A program made the translations under genes and the position numbers. Below the pieces are notes generated by a model. The model did not search any database. It was given only the letters and a program-made list of their open reading frames with translations, and had not been told where the DNA came from. Below, in pieces: positions 1 to 5,437 of a stretch of 8,095 nt of DNA (the stretch's first letter is position 1; every line of letters begins with the position of its first letter). Origin of the DNA: Acidimicrobiia bacterium. Its GTDB lineage: Bacteria > Actinomycetota > Acidimicrobiia > Acidimicrobiales > SZUA-35. The stretch spans positions 1-8,095 of the forward strand of contig JAOUGG010000089.1 of NCBI GenBank assembly GCA_029857855.1, in the 5' to 3' direction.

Positions 1-460
1 AGGTCCGGCCGGATTCGAGCTGGGAGGCCATGAGCTGATGCAGCTTGTTGACCGCCTGCAACGGCCGGACCATCACCTTGAACTCGATGATCTTTCCGGC
101 ATGGTCGCCTTCGGTTGCGAGGGTGACCATGTCGATGCCGTTGATGTAGATGCCGTCGAGCTTCGACTCGAACTCGAGCACCGCCTGGTTGCCGGCCACG
201 ATCTCCGACCGGTAACCGAAGCCACCCGAGCCGTCGCCCTCCCCTCCGGGTCCGCCGCCGAACACCGCGGCCGCAGCACTGAGGTAGGCGACCGTGATGT
301 CGCGGCCCTCCTGCGGGGTGTAGACCACAGGCGAGTGGAAGACGCAGTCCGGATGGATGAGGTCGGCCAGCTGCACGCTGCGATCGCCTCGCACGTACCG
401 GTGCCAGCGTTCGAGGATCGATTCGATGGCGGTCGTGTCACCGCCGCCGTCGGCGGTCAT
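1..460 (-). CDS. NTF2/SnoaL-like family protein, 3' end outside window
   Basis: Reading the minus strand from an ATG at 460 gives 153 codons with no stop before the window edge. The C-terminus is missing, probably only by a little, since the family is usually about 130-160 residues. The opening (AIESILERWHRYVRGD, residues 11-26), the middle with HPDCVFHSP (36-44), and the end with a strand and helix around VMVRPLQAVNKLHQLMASQL (129-148) are typical of the cone-shaped NTF2/SnoaL fold. That fold serves as small isomerases, hydratases, dehydratases or plain binding domains, so no reaction can be assigned. Residues 67-81 are a glycine-rich insertion. The start codon overlaps the stop of the upstream enoyl-CoA hydratase gene by four bases (ATGA). 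This implies one mRNA, coupled translation and a likely related pathway role, perhaps on acyl-CoA substrates. The Shine-Dalgarno is weak (GGCGGG about 8 bases upstream), consistent with coupling. Confidence 0.85.
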   Translation of the reverse strand, partial: MTADGGGDTTAIESILERWHRYVRGDRSVQLADLIHPDCVFHSPVVYTPQEGRDITVAYLSAAAAVFGGGPGGEGDGSGGFGYRSEIVAGNQAVLEFESKLDGIYINGIDMVTLATEGDHAGKIIEFKVMVRPLQAVNKLHQLMASQLESGRT

Positions 461-1344
461 TGGTCGTTCCCGCCGTCGGTGCCGGAAAGGGGTAGCCGGG
501 CGAACGCCGGTGGTCGCTTCTGGATGAACGACTGGACGCCTTCGGCGAAGTCGGGGCGGTGGAAGCTGGCGACCATGAGCTTCTGCGATTCCCGTTCGGC
601 GTCGCCCAAGCCGGCGTGGAACTGCTCATGGACCTGGCGTTTCATCACCGCGATCGACGACGGTGAGCACCGGGCGGCCAGATCGCCGATATAGCGGCGG
701 CAGAAACCGAGCAGCTCGTCGGGTTCGACCAGGTGGTTGGCGAGGCCGAGCCGCAGTGCTTCCTCGCCGTCGACCCGGCGGGAGGACATCAGCAGGTCGA
801 GCGCCACCGACGGACCCACCAGGCGGGGCAGGAGGAAGCTGAGACCCCATTCGGCGATCAGGCCGCGCTGGGCGAAGGCGGTCACGAACAGCGCGCTTGG
901 GGTGACGACCCGCAGGTCGCAGGCCAGCGCCAACGGGTAAGCCATCCCGGCGACCGCGCCGTTCACGGCGGCGATCACCGGTTTGTCGAGTGCCAGCGGG
1001 TAGGTGAGCCGACCGTCGAAGTCGCCGGTCGAGGTGGCCGTGCGCAAACGCCAGGGGAACCGCTCGCCGGGGTCGCGGAGCTGTTGGGCGCTATCGCCGT
1101 CGCCGGAGGAGAGGGCGTCGAGCGCGCCCATGTCGGCACCGGCGCAGAAGCCTCTGCCGGCGCCGGTCAGGATGATGCCCACCACCCGCCGGTCGGCGTT
1201 GGCCCGGGTCATGGCGTCGCGCACCTCGGCGTCCATCGCCCCGGTCCAAGCGTTGAGGTGATCGGGGCGGTTGAGGGTGATGACGGCCACCGGGTCGTCC
1301 ACCTCGTACAGGATGTTCTCGTAGGACGTGTCACCGTCGGTCAT
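457..1344 (-). CDS. Enoyl-CoA hydratase/isomerase (crotonase) family protein
   Basis: This is a 295-residue cytoplasmic crotonase-fold protein, close to the family's usual 255-300. It has the NRPDHLNAW opening (25-33), the first oxyanion-hole segment GRGFCAGAD (63-71), the second around NGAVAGMAYPLALACD (128-143), and the GLIAEWG-LLPRLVG block (161-177). Aligning by eye with rat enoyl-CoA hydratase, the two catalytic glutamates (144 and 164) fall on Pro137 and Phe157. A glutamate is present instead at Glu165, which lines up with the catalytic acid of yeast Eci1 and with Asp145 of 4-chlorobenzoyl-CoA dehalogenase. Classical hydratase activity is therefore uncertain, and isomerase or other acyl-CoA chemistry is possible. 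The frame stays open upstream to 1590, but family similarity begins just after the ATG at 1344, which has AAAGG only 3 bases upstream. An alternative ATG lies at 1362. It is followed with a 4-base overlap by the NTF2-like gene. Confidence 0.93.
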   Translation of the reverse strand: MTDGDTSYENILYEVDDPVAVITLNRPDHLNAWTGAMDAEVRDAMTRANADRRVVGIILTGAGRGFCAGADMGALDALSSGDGDSAQQLRDPGERFPWRLRTATSTGDFDGRLTYPLALDKPVIAAVNGAVAGMAYPLALACDLRVVTPSALFVTAFAQRGLIAEWGLSFLLPRLVGPSVALDLLMSSRRVDGEEALRLGLANHLVEPDELLGFCRRYIGDLAARCSPSSIAVMKRQVHEQFHAGLGDAERESQKLMVASFHRPDFAEGVQSFIQKRPPAFARLPLSGTDGGNDQ

Positions 1345-1583
1345 CCGCCTTTGGTAACACATCACCTGCCGATGCACCAGATCGATGGGCCGATCCGAGG
1401 GGCCAAGACGGTCGTCTTTCCCTGACCCGTCCGGCACCGATCTCCTCGAGTGGCCGGTGACCGAATTCACGAAGGCGCCCGAGCCCACGAACCGTGCCGC
1501 AACCGTACACTCGGTGAATACCGGATAATTAGATCGATAGGATTGGTTGTCCGTACTTAGGGTTCCCACTACAGGAGACAGCC
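1345..1583. promoter_or_regulatory. Divergent intergenic region, hydratase / peroxiredoxin
   Basis: These 239 bases separate two divergent genes and should carry promoters in both directions. The part nearer the peroxiredoxin is clearly more AT-rich than its surroundings. It contains GATAAT (1524-1529), a five-of-six match to a sigma-70-type -10 box, and TACTTA (1554-1559). Neither has a convincing -35 partner at 17 bases. The strip GATAATTAGATCGATAGGAT (1524-1543) holds the palindrome ATCGAT and is a reasonable place for an operator, but I do not recognise the site. No gene is supported in this stretch. Confidence 0.4.
1573..1577 (+). promoter_or_regulatory. Ribosome binding site of the peroxiredoxin gene
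   Basis: AGGAG lies 6 bases before the ATG at 1584, a near-ideal Shine-Dalgarno and one of the best in the window. It fixes the peroxiredoxin start and suggests efficient translation from a leadered mRNA. Confidence 0.8.
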
Positions 1584-2216
1584 ATGTCACTTCATCTCGG
1601 AGACACCGCCCCCGACTTCACCGCCGACACCACCGACGGGAAGATCGCGTTCCACGAGTGGAAAGACGGTTCGTGGGTCGTGTTCTTCAGCCACCCGGCC
1701 GACTTCACCCCGGTCTGTACAACCGAACTCGGTCGGGCTTCCGGCCTCGACGGCGAGTTCTCGAAGCGAGGCACGAAAACCATCGCCGTCTCCGTTGACC
1801 CCGTCGAGGACCACAAGGCCTGGGCCCCCGACATCGGCGAGGTCGGGGGCACCCCGTTGTCCTTCCCGATCATCGCCGACCCGGACCACAGCGTGTCGGA
1901 ACTCTACGACATGATCCACCCCGGCGAGGGTGACACCTCGACGGTTCGCTCGGTCTACTTCATCGACCCGCAGAACAAGATCCGCACGATTCTCACCTAC
2001 CCGAAGTCGGTGGGCCGCAACTTCGACGAGATCCTACGGGTGGTCGACGCCCTGCAGGCGACCGACGCCAACCCGATCTCGACGCCCGTCGACTGGCGCC
2101 CTGGCGACCGGGTCATCGTGTCGCCCGCCATGTCGACCGACGACGCCCGTGCCCGGTTCGACAACGTCGAGGAACTCAAGCCCTATCTTCGCTACGCCGA
2201 CGATCCGCAGGCGTAG
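1584..2216 (+). CDS. Peroxiredoxin, 1-Cys (Prx6) type
   Basis: This is a thiol peroxidase that reduces hydrogen peroxide and organic hydroperoxides in the cytoplasm. The 210 residues match the Prx6 subfamily length of about 210-225. The active-site block HPADFTPVCTTE (37-48) supplies Pro38, Thr42 and the peroxidatic Cys45. Arg122 in VRSVYFIDP (121-129) completes the usual catalytic set. Cys45 is the only cysteine in the protein, so it cannot form an internal or intersubunit resolving disulfide and must be recycled by an external thiol. The YPKSVGRNFDEILRVVDALQ segment (139-158) and the C-terminal extension with WRPGDRVIVSP (171-181) are typical of Prx6 proteins. The start is supported by AGGAG 6 bases upstream. 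It is transcribed away from the hydratase gene and converges with the lipoprotein gene. The reductant is unknown; mycothiol/mycoredoxin would be plausible in an actinobacterium (inference). Confidence 0.97.
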   Translation: MSLHLGDTAPDFTADTTDGKIAFHEWKDGSWVVFFSHPADFTPVCTTELGRASGLDGEFSKRGTKTIAVSVDPVEDHKAWAPDIGEVGGTPLSFPIIADPDHSVSELYDMIHPGEGDTSTVRSVYFIDPQNKIRTILTYPKSVGRNFDEILRVVDALQATDANPISTPVDWRPGDRVIVSPAMSTDDARARFDNVEELKPYLRYADDPQA

Positions 2217-2245
2217 CGCCGGCAGGCAGTCATCGGCAGCCGGCG
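2217..2245 (+). terminator. Possible stem-loop after the peroxiredoxin gene
   Basis: The inverted repeat CGCCGGC (2217-2223) / GCCGGCG (2239-2245) with a 15-base loop begins directly after the peroxiredoxin stop codon. It sits in the 89-base gap between two convergent genes, where a terminator is expected. There is no U-run after it, so this could be an actinobacterial-style U-less terminator or a chance GC repeat. Confidence 0.3.
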
Positions 2246-2305
2246 GCACATCCAGCAATTCGTCGAGACGGCTCCGATCGTCGGAACGGAACCGGCCGTC
2301 GTTGC

Positions 2306-2923
2306 TCAACCAGATATGGCCGCTGCGGTGTCGGGATCGGTGACGGCGAGTGCGAGGTTGGCGAGCGTGGCGTCGGGACCGGCGGGCCAGCCGGCCTCCA
2401 CCGGTTCGACGATCATCGAGCGGGCCGGGGTGTCGGGCCCGCAGGCGAACCACAGCCCCTCGATCTCGGGCGTCGGCAGGTTGCCCTCGAAGGACAGGAA
2501 GGCGAGAACCGAAATCCCGTCGGTCTGGCCGAGCCCCCTGGGCTCGGGACTGACATACCAGGAGACGGCCAGATCGCCGTCGGAGCCCCTGCTTGTGTCG
2601 CCGCCGATCACTTCGAGGTTCTCGAGCACGGCGGTGACGTTTTCGCCCTCCTGGCTGAGATCGCCGAGGGTGGCGATGACGACGGCGTCGACGATGGCGG
2701 CCAAGTCGGCCGGTGAGCTGCTCGGCTCGTAGTCGTAGGCCACGTCGACCTTGAGCTGGTCGACGAGGTCGGCCAGCCGATCCTCACAGGCTGCCGGGTC
2801 GGCGGGTTCACCTCCTGTGGCGGCCTCGGTGACCGTCGCCTCGGAACCACAGCCGATCAGTGCGACGGCGGCGGCCACGGCAACCACGGTGGACAGCAGG
2901 GAATGGATGGCGATTCGGTTCAT
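2306..2923 (-). CDS. Putative small lipoprotein, function unknown
   Basis: This 205-residue protein has a clear lipoprotein signal peptide. Arg3 is followed by a hydrophobic stretch (about 9-23) and the lipobox LIGC with the lipidated Cys25. The mature part should be anchored to the outer face of the membrane. A short low-complexity acidic/Thr/Ala linker (26-45) is followed by a folded domain, with helical ADLAAIVDAVVIATLGDL (72-89) and later strands such as GLWFACG (156-162). Only two more cysteines occur, Cys46 and Cys161, which could pair as a disulfide outside the cell. I recognise no family. The frame is open up to a TTG at 2974, but the ATG at 2923 places the signal peptide correctly and has AAGAGG two bases upstream, a tight spacing. 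It follows the PIG-L gene by 47 bases on the same strand and is probably co-transcribed with it. It could be a small secreted or substrate-binding lipoprotein. Confidence 0.85.
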   Translation of the reverse strand: MNRIAIHSLLSTVVAVAAAVALIGCGSEATVTEAATGGEPADPAACEDRLADLVDQLKVDVAYDYEPSSSPADLAAIVDAVVIATLGDLSQEGENVTAVLENLEVIGGDTSRGSDGDLAVSWYVSPEPRGLGQTDGISVLAFLSFEGNLPTPEIEGLWFACGPDTPARSMIVEPVEAGWPAGPDATLANLALAVTDPDTAAAISG

Positions 2924-2970
2924 GGCCTCTTGGACGACGGCAGCACCGATCCGGTTCCCCCACGTACGGA

Positions 2971-3777
2971 TCAAATCTCGAGGCCGGGAAGCGTCGCCAC
3001 CTGCCGGGGGCCGCCGGTGTTGCGCACGCCGGGAAGAGCGAAGCTCTCGATGCCGAAGAACTGGGCGAACGCCTCGTCGGGCATGGCGAGAAAGAAGCTC
3101 TCGGGCGCGACCTGGCTGCGGTGTATCGCGATGGCCGCTTTCTTCTCCGCCGCCAAGTCGCTGACGTCGAGAAGAAAGCTCAGGTCCTTCTCCTCCATGC
3201 CGAAGTCGGGGTCGTCCTCGAAGTCGCGGGCCTCCTCCTCCGGGATCGCCCCCGAGTCGATCGCCTGCTGCATCTGCTCGATGGCCCGCGTCCGGTTGAT
3301 GGTCGCCTCGTAGACGTGCTCAATCCCGACGGCGTTCGCCGCGGCCAACCCGACCCGATGGACCTGGATGTGATCGGGGTGACCGTAGCCGCCGTTGTCG
3401 TCGTAGATGGTGACGACGTCGGCGTCGACCTCGCGCAGGATGGTCGCCATCCGGTTGACGGCCTCGTCGAAGTCGGCCTGCCAGAAACAGTCGGGGTTGT
3501 CGTTGGTGGGCTCGCCCATCATCCCGGAGTCCTCGTAGCCGAGGAACCGCGGCGGTTCGGCCCCCAGCAGCTCGCAGGCTTCCGCCAGCTCGACCACCCG
3601 GCGCTCGGCCAGCGGCTCACCGTCGGCCAGCACCCCCTCCTGCGGCTCACCGACCTCACCCCGGGTGGCACACACCAGCACCACCCGGTGCCCGGCCCGG
3701 GACGCACGCAGCATCAGGCCGCCGGTGGCGATGGCCTCGTCGTCGGGGTGGGCGTGAAAGCAGACCAGCGTTGCCAT
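2971..3777 (-). CDS. PIG-L family (MshB/Mca-like) deacetylase
   Basis: This 268-residue zinc hydrolase belongs to the LmbE/PIG-L superfamily, which removes acetyl or acyl groups from sugar-linked amides. The motif HAHPDDE (8-14) and NGGYGHPDH (128-136) match mycobacterial MshB and Mca. By alignment with MshB, His10, Asp13 and His136 bind zinc, Asp12 is the general base, and His133 and Tyr131 stabilise the transition state. The segment LGYEDSGMMG (79-88) resembles MshB's DSGMAG, while the C-terminal IHRSQVAPESFF resembles Mca. It could therefore act on GlcNAc-inositol (mycothiol biosynthesis), on mycothiol conjugates, or on an unrelated amide. It is slightly shorter than both. The ATG at 3777 has no Shine-Dalgarno; TAGGCT lies 9 bases upstream, suggesting a leaderless or near-leaderless transcript. 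It lies 64 bases after the aldolase-family gene and 47 before the lipoprotein gene, all on the minus strand. The specific substrate cannot be read from sequence. Confidence 0.93.
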   Translation of the reverse strand: MATLVCFHAHPDDEAIATGGLMLRASRAGHRVVLVCATRGEVGEPQEGVLADGEPLAERRVVELAEACELLGAEPPRFLGYEDSGMMGEPTNDNPDCFWQADFDEAVNRMATILREVDADVVTIYDDNGGYGHPDHIQVHRVGLAAANAVGIEHVYEATINRTRAIEQMQQAIDSGAIPEEEARDFEDDPDFGMEEKDLSFLLDVSDLAAEKKAAIAIHRSQVAPESFFLAMPDEAFAQFFGIESFALPGVRNTGGPRQVATLPGLEI

Positions 3778-3786
3778 AGACGAATC

Positions 3787-3792
3787 AGCCTA
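3787..3792 (-). promoter_or_regulatory. Possible -10 box of the PIG-L gene
   Basis: On the minus strand TAGGCT fits the actinobacterial TANNNT -10 pattern and ends 9 bases before the ATG at 3777. The gene has no Shine-Dalgarno, so transcription may begin at or very near the start codon. No clear -35 is present; the region upstream is a G-rich run. It would be an internal promoter if the gene is also read from the aldolase transcript. Confidence 0.3.
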
Positions 3793-3812
3793 TGGTCGCT
3801 CCGTCCCTCCTC

Positions 3813-3839
3813 CCCCACCGGTACCGGTGCCCTGTGGGG
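3813..3839. repeat. GC-rich inverted repeat with a 14-bp perfect palindrome
   Basis: CACCGGTACCGGTG (3816-3829) is a perfect 14-bp palindrome. Overlapping it, CCCCAC (3813-3818) and GTGGGG (3834-3839) form a second inverted repeat. The element lies in the 64-base gap between the end of the aldolase-family gene and the start of the PIG-L gene. It could be a dimeric-regulator operator for the PIG-L gene, or alternative hairpins that end or attenuate the aldolase transcript. No U-run follows. Confidence 0.4.
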
Positions 3840-3841
3840 CT

Positions 3842-4933
3842 TCAGCCGGCGAGGTGGCGGACGCCGGCGGCGAACGCGGCGACGTCGTCGGGGGTGGTGT
3901 CCCAGCCGGTCATCCAGCGGACCTGGTTGATCGACGGATCCCAGTCCCAGAAGAAGCTCCACTCCTGCAACGGTTTGATCAGCTCCGGGGCCAGGCAGGG
4001 AAAGATGCTGTTGACCGCCGGTGCGGGACCGGCATCGACGCCGGACAAACCCGACACCTCGCCATGAAGCGTGCGGGCCAGGCCGTTGGCCTGCAGGCCG
4101 AGCTGCAGCCACAGGTCGTCGGTCAGCAGGGCGTTGAACTGAGCGGCGAGATAGCGCATCTTCGACGCGAGCTGCGTGACCTGCTTGCGGATGAACTCCG
4201 AGCCGGTCGCCGCGGCCGGATTGAGGAACACCACCGCCTCGGCGCCCAGGGCACCGATCTTGGTGCCGCCGAAGCTGATGGCGTCGACGCCGGCCCCGAT
4301 GGTCATGGCCCGCAGCGCCTCCCGGGTGCCGCCGAGGGCGGCGGTGGCGTTGGCGATGCGGGCCCCATCGACGTGAACCAGGAGCCCCATGTCGTGCGAC
4401 GTGTCGCACACGGCCCGTATCTCGTCAACCGAGTAGAGGGTGCCCAGCTCGGTTGGTTGGGTGATGCTGACGATCCCGGGTTGGGCGTGGTGAACGACAC
4501 CCTGGACGTGGGCCTGATCGCGGATCTGGTCGGGGGTGATCTTGGCGTCGGGGCTGGGCAGATCGATCAGCTTGGTGGCCAGGATCCGCTCGGGAGCGCC
4601 GGTTTCGTCGACGTCGATGTGGGCCCACTCCGAACAGATCACGGCCTGATGTGGCCCGGGGCGGGACGCCATCATGGTGGCCAGCGCAACGATGTTGGCA
4701 CCGGTTCCGTTGAAGGCGAGGCGGGTGGTGACATCGGCGTCGAACAGCTCTCGGAACAGGTCCTCACAGCGGGCGGTCTCGGCGTCGGAGCCGTAGGCCA
4801 GGGCGTGGCCGTCGTTGGCGGCCACAACGGCCTCGACCACGGCCGGGTGGGCACCGGCGGCGTTGTCGCTGGCGAAGGAGCGCTGCGGTGGCGGCGGCAT
4901 CGTGTCGAGCAGGTCGGGGGCGGGCGCGGTCAT
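3842..4933 (-). CDS. Threonine aldolase / beta-eliminating lyase family PLP enzyme
   Basis: This 363-residue fold-type I PLP enzyme resembles low-specificity L-threonine aldolases (about 340-360 residues), which cleave threonine or similar beta-hydroxy amino acids to glycine and an aldehyde. SFASDNAAGAHP (19-30) is the typical N-terminal substrate region. FNGTGAN (75-81) binds the cofactor phosphate, VHVDGARIANA (187-197) supplies the Asp189 that pairs with the PLP ring nitrogen, and SFGGTKIGALGAEA (220-233) carries the PLP lysine Lys225. The SFGGTK form is that of the bacterial aldolase branch also called phenylserine or low-specificity aldolase. The exact substrate is open. The frame is open far upstream. 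I chose the ATG at 4933 because G/C at third positions is high after it but drops to about 60% in the 21 codons before. A GTG at 4996 has a far better Shine-Dalgarno (5002-5006) and would add 21 residues; an ATG at 4900 is also possible. The gene heads the minus-strand run aldolase, PIG-L, lipoprotein. Confidence 0.9.
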   Translation of the reverse strand: MTAPAPDLLDTMPPPPQRSFASDNAAGAHPAVVEAVVAANDGHALAYGSDAETARCEDLFRELFDADVTTRLAFNGTGANIVALATMMASRPGPHQAVICSEWAHIDVDETGAPERILATKLIDLPSPDAKITPDQIRDQAHVQGVVHHAQPGIVSITQPTELGTLYSVDEIRAVCDTSHDMGLLVHVDGARIANATAALGGTREALRAMTIGAGVDAISFGGTKIGALGAEAVVFLNPAAATGSEFIRKQVTQLASKMRYLAAQFNALLTDDLWLQLGLQANGLARTLHGEVSGLSGVDAGPAPAVNSIFPCLAPELIKPLQEWSFFWDWDPSINQVRWMTGWDTTPDDVAAFAAGVRHLAG

Positions 4934-5001
4934 GGGAACCAACGATGGCAGCACCGATCCCAAAAACCGACGTTCCGGCCGACGATCCGACCCCACCAAA
5001 T

Positions 5002-5006
5002 CTCCT
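5002..5006 (-). promoter_or_regulatory. Shine-Dalgarno supporting an alternative aldolase start
   Basis: On the minus strand AGGAG stands 5 bases before an in-frame GTG at 4996. The ATG at 4933 has nothing similar. If used, the protein begins with MGSDRRPERRFLG and gains 21 residues rich in Arg and hydrophobics. The weaker codon bias of that extension argues against it, so the start remains unresolved. Confidence 0.4.
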
Positions 5007-5084
5007 GTATCTCGGAGCCGACCTCGCCCCTCCTGAACACAAGCAGCAACAAACACGTCGCCACGATCGTTCACCTCACCGGTT

Positions 5085-5088
5085 GGAG
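5085..5088 (+). promoter_or_regulatory. Ribosome binding site of the small membrane/secreted protein gene
   Basis: GGAG lies 8 bases before the ATG at 5097, normal Shine-Dalgarno spacing. This is independent support that the short reading frame that follows is translated. Confidence 0.6.
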
Positions 5089-5096
5089 CCCTCGCC

Positions 5097-5285
5097 ATGC
5101 CACACCCCGCAATCAGTCGGAAGACGCTCGACCGGCTGACCGTCGTCGTGACCGTGCTGATCCTGTTGACACTGGCCACCGTGATCTCGTTCTCAATCGT
5201 CCCGGCGTCGGCCGGACCGAGCACGCTCGCCACACAACCGAAGCTGCTGGTGAAGACGACGTCGATCGTCGAGGCCGATGGCTGA
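5097..5285 (+). CDS. Small signal-peptide-like or single-pass membrane protein, unknown
   Basis: This 62-codon gene is not a family I recognise. Support for it being real comes from a GGAG site 8 bases upstream, G/C at about 85% of third positions as in the neighbouring genes, and a sensible protein architecture. The N-terminus is positive (Arg8, Lys9, Arg13), followed by a hydrophobic stretch of about 20 residues (15-35, TVVVTVLILLTLATVISFSI). Then comes VPASAG (35-40), whose A-S-A at 37-39 fits a signal peptidase I site. It is either a single-pass membrane protein with an outside tail of about 23 residues, or a secreted peptide of that length (GPSTLATQPKLLVK and the rest). It has no cysteine. 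It diverges from the aldolase gene (163-base gap to 4933) and is followed by a strong stem-loop, so it looks like its own transcription unit. A long minus-strand frame crosses it but is less coding-like. Confidence 0.65.
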   Translation: MPHPAISRKTLDRLTVVVTVLILLTLATVISFSIVPASAGPSTLATQPKLLVKTTSIVEADG

Positions 5286-5339
5286 CCGTCCACCGATCCA
5301 CGCTCGCTTCGACCACATCGCCGGCCACGTGATCGACCG

Positions 5340-5394
5340 GCCGAGGGCAGGGGTGCACCAGGGTTCCCCCATCCAGAGCACCCCCGCCCTCGGC
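5340..5394 (+). terminator. Long GC-rich stem-loop, probable terminator
   Basis: Arms at 5340-5356 and 5378-5394 pair over 17 positions with a single A/C mismatch (5349), around a 21-base loop. CCG at 5337-5339 can pair with CGG at 5396-5398 after a one-base bulge. It lies 54 bases after the small membrane protein gene and 43 before the transporter ATG, so it most likely terminates the former. There is no U-run (GGCACGGTGTAG follows), so it could instead be a U-less terminator, an mRNA-stabilising hairpin, or a leader structure of the transporter mRNA if transcription starts further upstream. Confidence 0.55.
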
Positions 5395-5421
5395 ACGGTG
5401 TAGACGATGACCCGACGCCGC

Positions 5422-5427
5422 TACAGT
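5422..5427 (+). promoter_or_regulatory. Possible -10 box of the transporter gene
   Basis: TACAGT fits TANNNT and ends 10 bases before the ATG at 5438. The gene has no Shine-Dalgarno, so a leaderless or very short-leader transcript is likely. No matching -35 is visible. The arrangement closely resembles that before the PIG-L gene. Confidence 0.35.
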
Positions 5428-5437
5428 TCGCCGGTCT

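Noticed and set aside
38..694. A 218-codon plus-strand frame opposite the NTF2-like and crotonase genes
   Set aside because: The minus-strand NTF2-like and crotonase proteins are well supported here, and this frame shows no conserved motif.
2924..2974. Upstream TTG start (2974) for the lipoprotein, overlapping the PIG-L stop
   Set aside because: It would add 17 residues before a proper lipoprotein signal peptide, which should begin near the N-terminus. The ATG at 2923 fits better.
2860..3930. A 356-codon plus-strand open frame opposite the PIG-L gene
   Set aside because: The opposite strand encodes a clear zinc deacetylase with all catalytic residues; this frame has no motif and crosses the intergenic region.
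3827..5332. A 501-codon plus-strand open frame opposite the aldolase-family gene
   Set aside because: It mirrors a well-supported PLP enzyme on the other strand, its protein is low-complexity Gly/Val/Arg/His-rich with no recognisable motif, and such long antisense frames are common in GC-rich genes.
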